DNA of 12,226 bases, from the NCBI GenBank assembly GCA_964640515.1, contig CAZXFG010000023.1:1-12226 (forward strand), in the 5' to 3' direction. Origin of the DNA: CAZXFG01 sp964640515 (GTDB taxonomy: Bacteria > Patescibacteriota > Patescibacteriia > Magasanikbacterales > GWA2-37-8). Positions 7,365 through 12,226 of this stretch are shown piece after piece. The first letter of the stretch is position 1, and each line of letters begins with the position of its first letter. The notes below the pieces were generated by a model. It saw nothing but the letters and a program-made list of their open reading frames with translations, made no database searches and was not told the origin of the DNA. The translations under genes were made by a program, and so were the position numbers.

Positions 7365-7717
7365 GTGTATAATCCCTTACACCATCAGAGCGAAGACGGC
7401 GAGGTTCGGGTTACGATTCTCGTCCCAGTTCCAGTTGTCGCAGTGGAGACGACCCTCGTTCCAGTTCAGCTTGAGCCGGTTGCCGTCCGAGTCGCAAAAT
7501 ATGTCATTGACCTTCCAAAACACCGCCCGTTGAGTACTCTTCGGGTTGAATAGAATTCTGTGCCTTGAGCACACTAATTAATGACACGGGGTGCTAGGAT
7601 CATTTATTCAATGTGTAATGGCACGCTATCTGAACCCGTGAGCGCAGATATTCTGGCCATCACATACCCTGTGCTGCCGGCTCGCATCCGTGAACGCGAG
7701 CAACTTGCGACGCAGCC
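7337..7717 (-). ncRNA. Predicted DGR template RNA transcript
   Basis: A separate leftward transcription unit is suggested: extended -10 promoter at 7724-7732, template repeat at 7386-7496 and terminator at 7337-7362, giving about 380 nt. The region before the repeat has local hairpins (7680-7685 with 7696-7701; GTGC/GCAC at 7560-7572) and no supported ORF. In known DGRs the template RNA is the substrate for mutagenic reverse transcription. The ends are predicted from sequence only. Confidence 0.6.
7386..7496 (-). repeat. DGR template repeat (TR)
   Basis: 111 bases aligned without gaps to 7904-8014 (offset 518). They differ at 14 positions, and every one is T on the plus strand here, that is A on the coding-sense strand (7405, 7406, 7411, 7418, 7423, 7430, 7436, 7438, 7460, 7465, 7472, 7480, 7481, 7492). 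The repeat holds 25 such adenines: 14 changed, 11 unchanged, and 0 of the 86 other bases changed. On the sense strand the changes are nine A to G, four A to T and one A to C. It is rich in AAC codons, the hallmark of DGR templates. It is not a gene: no start codon or ribosome site serves it. Confidence 0.94.
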
Positions 7718-7723
7718 GAGAAT

Positions 7724-7732
7724 AGTATAACA
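7724..7732 (-). promoter_or_regulatory. Extended -10 promoter for the template RNA
   Basis: The minus strand reads TGTTATACT, an extended -10 (TGn plus TATACT). No good -35 is seen at 17 bases, which is usual for extended -10 promoters. The predicted start is near 7717. It lies just after the target-gene terminator, separating the two transcripts. Confidence 0.6.
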
Positions 7733-7763
7733 AAATAGCTGTTTTAAAGGAAGCGCAAAAGTT

Positions 7764-7832
7764 AATAAAAATAGCAAGGCCCCCGGACATCGCGACTCCG
7801 CCAGTTGGCGAGAGCCGAAATGTCCGAGGGCC
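7764..7832 (-). terminator. Terminator of the DGR target gene
   Basis: On the minus strand a 13-base arm (7832-7820) pairs with 7790-7778, with one G-U pair. An inner hairpin is formed by the complements of GCCA and TGGC at 7799-7808. The tail at 7777-7764 is T-rich, with five consecutive T. It lies about 45 bases past the target stop codon. Confidence 0.75.
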
Positions 7833-7876
7833 GAAAGACCAAGTGACCGAAGGTGCCGAACGAAGGGCCGAGAGCC

Positions 7877-8656
7877 CTAGCGTCCGAGCGCCTTGACCAC
7901 CCCCAGAGCGAAGACGGCGAGGCGCGGGCTACGATACTCGACCCAGTCCCAGTAGCCGCAGTGGAGACGACCCTCGTCCCAGCTCAGCTCGAGCCGGCCG
8001 CCGTCCGAGACGCAGGTGTCCGTGCGGACTATCAGACCGTCGAACGGATCCTGGCCCGTCGCGTTGAAGTGCGCGAGCGCCAGACCCGCGATGTGGTTAA
8101 CCGTACCGAACGAAACCTCGTACCAGACGGGGAGCCCGGCCTCGGTCTTGAACGCGGTGACCATCGCCGTCTGCTCGGACACATTCTTCCCTGTGCTACC
8201 GGCGAGTGGGGCCGGAATCCACGAGACGAATGCGTGCTCGGTCGGTGGGTCGGGGAAGTTCCAGTCCTGAAGATACTGGAAGTCCTCCCAGCACGGCCCC
8301 AACTGTGGCATGTCTCGCTTGAAGAGGTAGTTGGGCTGGACCTCGGCGTGGATCTTCACGGTGTCCGCCACGCCCACCGCCCGGGCCTTGCGACGGAATC
8401 CACTGACGATCTGCCGCGCTTCGGCCTCGGGCTTCTTCGCCCACTCCACGATCCAGGCGATGGCCTCGTCGTCGGAGAGCAGGATGTAGAACTCGACGGC
8501 CAGCTCGATGACGAGCTGTTTGAAACGCGCCTGGAACGACTTGGACCCGAGAACGCGCTGCATGCCCTCCTTGGTCGGGTTGAGTGCTGTGAGTGCATCT
8601 TCTACCAGCTTCTTGGCCTGATTCTTCTGTCCGGATGTGATCCTCGCGGTCATCAT
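7877..8656 (-). CDS. DGR target protein with a variable C-terminal domain
   Basis: 259 residues. Residues about 1-90 are helical and polar. Residues about 95-259 look like the C-type-lectin-like ligand-binding domain typical of DGR targets, ending in RLHC, WDW and LAVFAL blocks. Variable positions are residues 216, 220, 223, 225, 227, 234, 235, 237, 239, 241, 243 and 245, interleaved with invariant W226, R230, H232, C233, W236 and W238 that should hold the scaffold. No signal peptide or membrane segment is seen. AGGAGG precedes two tandem ATGs; the second (8653) has the better six-base spacing. The gene is about 60-65% GC in sampled stretches, well above its neighbours. The domain call is inference; the DGR-target role rests on the repeat alignment. 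Confidence 0.9.
   Translation of the reverse strand: MMTARITSGQKNQAKKLVEDALTALNPTKEGMQRVLGSKSFQARFKQLVIELAVEFYILLSDDEAIAWIVEWAKKPEAEARQIVSGFRRKARAVGVADTVKIHAEVQPNYLFKRDMPQLGPCWEDFQYLQDWNFPDPPTEHAFVSWIPAPLAGSTGKNVSEQTAMVTAFKTEAGLPVWYEVSFGTVNHIAGLALAHFNATGQDPFDGLIVRTDTCVSDGGRLELSWDEGRLHCGYWDWVEYRSPRLAVFALGVVKALGR
7904..8014 (-). repeat. DGR variable repeat (VR)
   Basis: The copy of the template lying in the last part of the target gene. Bases 7904-7922 are identical to the template and GC-rich with no template adenine on the sense strand, matching an initiation-of-mutagenic-homology segment. Beyond it toward 7900 the two copies diverge. All 14 differences are nonsynonymous: N to G, S, D, Y, R; D to V, G; K to E. 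Confidence 0.94.
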
Positions 8657-8757
8657 CCACCTCCTGTGATATGCGGTTTACCTTTACCCAAGCACTATAC
8701 CGGGTTGGGGTTTACCACGTTGTTGGTATAATAAAACATGACATAAAAAATAACTTT

Positions 8758-8822
8758 TGTCAAACATTTGACCCTTTAATAAAACGAGTCAAATTTTGCT
8801 TATAACCCAGACGAATTTGACA
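8758..8822. promoter_or_regulatory. Repeated TTTGAC/GTCAAA palindromes between divergent units
   Basis: GTCAAA-CA-TTTGAC is a perfect inverted repeat at 8759-8772. A second, wider pair is GTCAAA at 8788-8793 and TTTGAC at 8816-8821, the latter overlapping the -35 of the tRNA-Asn promoter. This could be operator sequence shared by the DGR target gene and the attenuator operon. No regulator is known. Confidence 0.35.
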
Positions 8823-8845
8823 AAAAAAATGGCCTGATTTATACT
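8817..8845 (+). promoter_or_regulatory. Promoter of the tRNA-Asn/glnA unit
   Basis: TTGACA (8817-8822), exactly 17 bases, TATACT (8840-8845). The predicted start is about 8851-8853, only 2-4 bases before the leader ATG at 8855. Confidence 0.8.
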
Positions 8846-8854
8846 AACAAAGTT

Positions 8855-8920
8855 ATGGAAAAACTGAACCAAAACAACAATAACAATAATAACTCCCTCC
8901 CTGACGGGCGAGCTTTTTAG
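8855..8920 (+). CDS. Asn-rich leader peptide
   Basis: A 21-residue ORF reading MEKLNQNNNNNNN then SLPDGRAF and a TAG stop. Eight of its 21 codons are Asn, seven in a row (8873-8893), mixing AAC and AAT, so it is not a plain trinucleotide repeat. It follows a consensus promoter directly and precedes an antiterminator/terminator pair and a tRNA-Asn gene. The end of the ORF overlaps the left arm of the antiterminator, as required for ribosome-controlled attenuation. The ATG would lie almost at the transcript 5' end, so translation would be leaderless. Confidence 0.75.
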   Translation: MEKLNQNNNNNNNSLPDGRAF

Positions 8921-8954
8921 TCTCTAAACCGACTCAACACTAAAAGACTCTCCC
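8906..8954 (+). promoter_or_regulatory. Antiterminator hairpin of the attenuator
   Basis: GGGCGAGCTTTTTAGT (8906-8921) pairs with ACTAAAAGACTCTCCC (8939-8954): 14 of 16 positions pair, one as G-U, with two mismatches. The right arm contains the whole 5' arm of the terminator (8944-8954), so only one hairpin can form. A ribosome stalled in the Asn run would leave the left arm free; one reaching the stop at 8918 would cover it. Confidence 0.75.
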
Positions 8955-8978
8955 TGCTACGGGAGAGTCTTCATTTTT
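8944..8978 (+). terminator. Attenuator terminator before tRNA-Asn
   Basis: AAGACTCTCCC (8944-8954) pairs perfectly over 11 bp with GGGAGAGTCTT (8961-8971) around a six-base loop, followed by CA and TTTTT. It lies between the leader ORF and the tRNA gene, so it must be bypassed for tRNA-Asn and glnA expression from this promoter. Confidence 0.9.
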
Positions 8979-8985
8979 AATTGAT

Positions 8986-9057
8986 TTCGGGGTAGTTTAA
9001 TGGTAAAACGCCTCGCTGTTAACGAGGTTAGTGCAGGTTCGATTCCTGCCCCCGAAG
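8986..9057 (+). tRNA. tRNA-Asn(GTT)
   Basis: A 72-base cloverleaf: acceptor TTCGGGG (8986-8992) pairs with CCCCGAA (9050-9056), anticodon arm CCTCG-CTGTTAA-CGAGG with anticodon GTT, T arm GCAGG-TTCGATT-CCTGC, discriminator G as expected for Asn. The terminal CCA is not encoded. It lies 7 bases past the attenuator T run and 25 bases before glnA, with no terminator between. Confidence 0.96.
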
Positions 9058-9082
9058 CATTTATTCTCTAAAAGCCCATGCT

Positions 9083-10426
9083 ATGCCCCATGCATACTCT
9101 AAGGAGGAGGTGCTCACCATTTGTGAGCGAGAAAAGGTGAAGTTCGTGGATTTGCAATTTTCTGACCTCTTGGGTCAGACCAAATCCGTAACCATTCCCC
9201 TGTCCAAGCTGTCCGAGGCGATTGACGCCAATGTTTGGTTTGACGGTTCATCAATTGAAGGATTCGCCCGCATCTTTGAAAGCGACATGTACCTAAAACT
9301 AGATCTGGCCACCTTTGCCATCCTCCCTTGGACGCGCGACAACGGAAATATCACCGCTCGCGTTATTTGCGATGTCTTCAAACCATCGGGCGAACCATAC
9401 GAAAGCGACCCGCGCTTTATTCTCAAAACCCAGTTGGCCCGCGCTACTTCCATGGGCCTGTCATATTTTGTCGGACCGGAATTGGAATTTTATTTATTAA
9501 AACGCGACGAGTGCGGAAAGATAGTCCCTCTGCCCCACGACCATGCCGGATATTTTGATTATGCCACCGACGAAGCCAACGAGGTGCGCAAAGATATGAC
9601 CCGCGCCCTGCAGGAATTTGGCATTGATGTGGAAGCCCTGCATCATGAGGTAGGCCCGGGACAACATGAAATAGATTTTAAATACGGCGATCCTCTGACA
9701 ACGGCTGACGCGGCCATGACTTTTAAAGTCACCTTGAAACAAATCGCCCGCCGCCACGGACTCTATGTCACTTTTATGCCCAAACCATTTTTCGGACTGG
9801 CGGGAAATGGCATGCATGTGCACCAAAGTCTATTCAAAAACGGCCGCAATGCTTTTTACGATACCATGGACGCCTATCACCTAAGCGACTTAGCCAAACA
9901 TTTTATCGCCGGACAACTCAAACACATCAAAGCTATGAACGCGGTTCTCAATCCGATTGTGAATTCCTACAAAAGATTAGTATCCGGTTATGAAGCGCCG
10001 GTCTATCTCTCCTGGGGCCAGACCAATCGCTCGGCTCTAATTCGCATTCCCCGCGTTAATCCGGACAAACCCACTGCCACTCGCGCTGAACTGCGTTGTC
10101 CCGACCCTACAGCCAATCCCTACCTCGCTTTTGCGGTGATGCTGGCCGCCGGGCTGGATGGCATGGAAAACGAACACATCTTGCCCGCCCCGGTGGAAGA
10201 AAATGTCTATGAAATGACCTCGGAAGAAATGCTTAACCGCGACATTGAAACCCTACCGGCCAATCTGCATGAAGCGCTAAAGAATCTATCCAAAGACACT
10301 GTCCTTCGCGATGTGTTTGGCGAACCTACTTACAAAAAATACCATGATATTAAGATGGCCGAATGGGAGAGCTTTCGTATAGCGGTAACAGACTGGGAAA
10401 AAGAGAACTACTTAGAAAAATATTAA
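9083..10426 (+). CDS. glnA: Glutamine synthetase, type I
   Basis: Makes glutamine from glutamate, ammonia and ATP. Family blocks in order are VKFVDLQFSDLLG, WFDGSSIEGF, GPELEFYLL, VGPGQHEIDF, GNGMHVHQSLF, GYEAPVYLSWG, NRSALIRIPR and AELRCPDPTANPYLAF, carrying the expected metal, ammonium and ATP-site residues. At 447 residues it fits the shorter GSI-alpha subgroup; the segment NVYEMTSEE does not match the usual GSI-beta adenylylation site, so adenylylation control is unlikely. No Shine-Dalgarno site precedes the ATG. It follows tRNA-Asn by 25 bases, so it is probably under the same Asn attenuator. Confidence 0.95.
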   Translation: MPHAYSKEEVLTICEREKVKFVDLQFSDLLGQTKSVTIPLSKLSEAIDANVWFDGSSIEGFARIFESDMYLKLDLATFAILPWTRDNGNITARVICDVFKPSGEPYESDPRFILKTQLARATSMGLSYFVGPELEFYLLKRDECGKIVPLPHDHAGYFDYATDEANEVRKDMTRALQEFGIDVEALHHEVGPGQHEIDFKYGDPLTTADAAMTFKVTLKQIARRHGLYVTFMPKPFFGLAGNGMHVHQSLFKNGRNAFYDTMDAYHLSDLAKHFIAGQLKHIKAMNAVLNPIVNSYKRLVSGYEAPVYLSWGQTNRSALIRIPRVNPDKPTATRAELRCPDPTANPYLAFAVMLAAGLDGMENEHILPAPVEENVYEMTSEEMLNRDIETLPANLHEALKNLSKDTVLRDVFGEPTYKKYHDIKMAEWESFRIAVTDWEKENYLEKY

Positions 10427-10440
10427 AAAACCGTTAACTA

Positions 10441-10469
10441 TTGACTTTTTTCGCCATTTTAGCTATATT
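10441..10469 (+). promoter_or_regulatory. rplA promoter
   Basis: TTGACT (10441-10446), a 17-base spacer and TATATT (10464-10469), starting 15 bases after the glnA stop. The predicted start is near 10476. Confidence 0.7.
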
Positions 10470-10484
10470 TAAAGCAATTATTCA

Positions 10485-10520
10485 GGTGGGACCCTGACTC
10501 CATTCGGGGGCTATTACCAC
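10485..10520 (+). promoter_or_regulatory. Putative L1-binding autoregulatory leader
   Basis: GGTGGGACCCTG at 10485-10496 and TATTACCAC at 10512-10520 form a stem (GTGG with CCAC) with an asymmetric interior, closed by CTCC-ATTC-GGGG. This resembles the L1-stalk region of 23S rRNA, where GGTGGGA-CCTG pairs against ATACCACC. Ribosomal protein L1 is known to repress its own mRNA by binding such a mimic. The site lies 15 bases before the rplA ATG. The rRNA comparison is from memory. Confidence 0.6.
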
Positions 10521-10534
10521 TTAAAAATGTCTCT

Positions 10535-11212
10535 ATGTCTAAAAGAATGAAGGCCCTCGCGGTCAAGGTGGACAAAAACAAGGTCTATCCGATTGACGAA
10601 GCCATCCAGCTCGTCAAAGAAACTTCGGGCGTAAAATTTGACGCCAGCGTGGAAGTGCACGCCAACTTGGGTATTGACCCGAAAAAAGGCGAACAACAAA
10701 TCCGCGCTACCGTCGTGTTACCACACGGCACCGGAAAAAATAAAAAAGTGGCGGCTTTTGTCTCTCCGGAAAAAGAAAAAGAAGCTAAAGATGCCGGCGC
10801 CGACTTCGTCTATGGCGAAGAGCAGATTAAAAAAATAAAAAACACCGGCAAGATTGAATTTGAAGTGGCCGTAACCACTCCGGACATGATGTCCAAATTA
10901 GCGTCCATTGCCAAAATACTCGGCCCCAAAGGTTTGATGCCAAATCCCAAAACCGAAACTGTCGGACCGAACATCAAAAAAATGGTGGAAGAATTAAAAA
11001 AAGGTAAAATCACTTTCAAAAACGACGACACCTCCAATATCCACCAATCCCTTGGCAAGCTAAGCTTTTCAGACGCGCAACTTAAGGAAAATTTCTTGGC
11101 TTTCTTGGACGCCTTGAAAAAAGCCAAACCCAGCACCTCCAAAGGAACCTACCTTAAGAACCTAATAATCTGTTCAACAATGGGTCCAGCCATTAAAATC
11201 GCGGAGAACTAA
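10535..11212 (+). CDS. rplA: Ribosomal protein L1
   Basis: Large-subunit protein of the L1 stalk, involved in E-site tRNA release and a translational repressor of its own mRNA. Recognised by VEVHANLGIDP, RATVVLPHGTGK, the hinge block GPKGLMPNPKTETVG and the C-terminal KGTYLKNLIICSTMGPAIKI. 225 residues, near the usual 225-235. The customary partner rplK is not adjacent: glnA lies upstream, and the gene has its own promoter and leader. No Shine-Dalgarno site is present. A terminator follows within six bases of the stop. Confidence 0.95.
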   Translation: MSKRMKALAVKVDKNKVYPIDEAIQLVKETSGVKFDASVEVHANLGIDPKKGEQQIRATVVLPHGTGKNKKVAAFVSPEKEKEAKDAGADFVYGEEQIKKIKNTGKIEFEVAVTTPDMMSKLASIAKILGPKGLMPNPKTETVGPNIKKMVEELKKGKITFKNDDTSNIHQSLGKLSFSDAQLKENFLAFLDALKKAKPSTSKGTYLKNLIICSTMGPAIKIAEN

Positions 11213-11217
11213 ACCAT

Positions 11218-11241
11218 CACCCCTCGTCTTGAGGGGTGTTT
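11218..11241 (+). terminator. rplA terminator
   Basis: CACCCCTC (11218-11225) pairs with GAGGGGTG (11231-11238) around a five-base loop, followed by TTT. It ends only eight bases before the next ATG. Confidence 0.75.
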
Positions 11242-11249
11242 CAAAATAT

Positions 11250-12226
11250 ATGTTCATTATAGCTTCAGTAGGGATAAATTCTTTAGAAGAAGACAAGATG
11301 CGAAAAATTGTCCTGGCTGGTGCCGATATCATCCGGTTCAATTTTTCCTACCGTAACATGGAGGAAAACAACAATATAATTCAAAGAGGACAAAAAATAA
11401 TCGACGAACTAAACGCTTCCACCAAAATCTTTTTTGATTATCCACTAAAAAAAATCCGTCTCGGAGACTTTAATATCAAACATTTCTCCGTACAAGAAAA
11501 TGAAGAATTTATTATGCAATCTGGTACATTTAGTCTTGATTGCAATCAGTTTATCCCAGTGCAAATAACAAAACTAGGAGAAAAAACGAGAACTAACCAA
11601 ATCATTACCATTGGCGATGGAGAAGTGGCCCTGCAAGTAGTGGGCATCATTAATTCCGATACGATAAAGGTAAGGATACTGAATAATGGCATAATATATT
11701 TTAAAAAAGAATTTAACTTAGGCTACTGCAGAGACAAAAATTATCTGCTTAAAGAATACAAGATAATAAATGAACAAACAAACCTCCTAGAGCCTGACTA
11801 TGTCGCTATACCGTACATAGAAGAAAACTTCAACGAAGAACTAAAAAAAATATTCTTCCAACAAAATAACAGACCGGAATTGATAATAAAAATAGAGCAA
11901 AAAATCAGCGAGGAAAGCCTCATAAAAATTTGCAACGATAAGGATTACAAGATGCTGCTCATCGACCGCGGAGAAATAGGCGTAAACTTGCCATTTGAAC
12001 AAGTTGGATTATGGCAGAAAAAAATTTGCAATATCGCTAAGCAATATAAAAAAATTATAGTAGTTTCCACACAAATTTTAGAAAGCACTATGAACTACTA
12101 CATCCCGCATCGATCGGAGATACTCGATCTAACTAATATGATTTTGGATGGGGTAAACGGCATAATGCTTTGTCATGAAACTGGCTACGGATTGAGACCG
12201 GCTTATTCAATTTCCGTAGCAAAAAA
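11250..12226 (+). CDS. Divergent pyruvate-kinase-like protein (3' end outside window)
   Basis: 325 codons open to the right edge. The order matches pyruvate kinase: SVGINSLEEDKMRKIVLAGADIIRFNFS (usual GPAS...RLNFSHG; R29, N31, S33), FDYPLKKIRLG at 62-72 (usual DTKGPEIRTG), IIKIEQ with K214 and E216, DRGEIGV at 239-245 (usual ARGDLGV), STQILEST with T274, and the barrel end VNGIMLCHETGYGLRPAYSI. Changes include loss of the DTKGPEI loop and Glu for the metal-binding Asp of RGD. Catalytic Lys, Glu, Arg and Thr are kept. It may be a diverged enzyme or a repurposed paralogue. The ATG lacks a Shine-Dalgarno site. Confidence 0.8.
   Translation, partial: MFIIASVGINSLEEDKMRKIVLAGADIIRFNFSYRNMEENNNIIQRGQKIIDELNASTKIFFDYPLKKIRLGDFNIKHFSVQENEEFIMQSGTFSLDCNQFIPVQITKLGEKTRTNQIITIGDGEVALQVVGIINSDTIKVRILNNGIIYFKKEFNLGYCRDKNYLLKEYKIINEQTNLLEPDYVAIPYIEENFNEELKKIFFQQNNRPELIIKIEQKISEESLIKICNDKDYKMLLIDRGEIGVNLPFEQVGLWQKKICNIAKQYKKIIVVSTQILESTMNYYIPHRSEILDLTNMILDGVNGIMLCHETGYGLRPAYSISVAK

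Noticed and set aside
7275..7553. 92-codon plus-strand ORF overlapping the lipoprotein stop
   Set aside because: It runs through the terminator hairpin and antisense through the template repeat; no recognisable protein.
7377..7574. 65-codon minus-strand ORF similar to the end of the DGR target protein, as a truncated paralogue or pseudogene
   Set aside because: All differences lie at adenines, homology stops sharply at both ends of 111 bases, and no start or ribosome site is present. It is the template repeat.
7853..8731. 292-codon plus-strand ORF
   Set aside because: It is antisense to the DGR target gene; long open antisense frames are expected in GC-rich coding DNA. No ribosome site or family resemblance.
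8735..8763. Leftward promoter for the DGR target gene from TTGACA at 8763-8758
   Set aside because: The hexamer at 16-18 bases spacing is a poor -10; a TATTAT nearby is 24 bases away. No promoter for the target gene can be placed with confidence.
8873..8893. AAY repeat as a simple microsatellite
   Set aside because: AAC and AAT alternate irregularly, and the surrounding start codon, stop codon and matched antiterminator/terminator favour a leader peptide. Chance cannot be fully excluded without relatives.
9101..9112. Strong AAGGAGGAGGTG Shine-Dalgarno-like run near the glnA start
   Set aside because: It lies inside the conserved N-terminal coding sequence (Lys-Glu-Glu-Val codons) and no suitable start codon follows; the family N-terminus fits the ATG at 9083.

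Overview
The window looks like a chromosomal segment of a Candidate Phyla Radiation (Patescibacteria) bacterium, most likely of the Parcubacteria-type group. This is inferred from the mix of compact and divergent housekeeping genes, the scarcity of Shine-Dalgarno sites, palindromic elements inside genes, and a diversity-generating retroelement (DGR) cassette. TGA is used as a stop codon, so this is not a UGA-recoded lineage. Background base composition is moderately AT-rich; the region around 7.85-8.66 kb is strikingly GC-rich.

Layout. 1-136: the first seven codons of a minus-strand gene running off the left edge (possibly rpsL), with a consensus promoter and a promoter-proximal terminator hairpin. 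145-3305 (minus): a UvrD/PcrA-type helicase overlapping an upstream nucleotidyltransferase-like gene. 3364-4692 (plus): tgt, interrupted in frame by three palindromic elements; its terminator lies in the end of a convergent unknown gene (4700-5209, minus). 5385-7278 (plus): trpS, a small membrane protein and a YbhB/PEBP-type lipoprotein, closed by a strong bidirectional terminator.

7337-8656 (minus): a DGR cassette. The C-terminal end of a 259-residue protein gene (variable repeat, 7904-8014) is matched by a 111-bp template repeat (7386-7496). All 14 differences fall at template adenines on the coding strand and all change the encoded amino acid (12 codons). The template lies in its own small transcription unit with an extended -10 promoter and a terminator. 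No reverse transcriptase or Avd gene is in the window, so the cassette must act with an enzyme encoded elsewhere or be an orphan.

8817-10426 (plus): a consensus promoter, a 21-codon leader ORF with seven consecutive Asn codons, mutually exclusive antiterminator and terminator hairpins, then tRNA-Asn(GTT) and glnA. The geometry is that of classical ribosome-mediated attenuation, but the first gene controlled is the tRNA for the very amino acid being sensed, followed by glutamine synthetase. If Asn-tRNA is made by the Gln-dependent amidotransferase route, the circuit would link Asn-tRNA charging to tRNA-Asn and glutamine supply.

10441-12226 (plus): rplA with its own promoter and a leader resembling the L1-binding site of 23S rRNA, a terminator, and the first 325 codons of a divergent pyruvate-kinase-like gene cut by the right edge.
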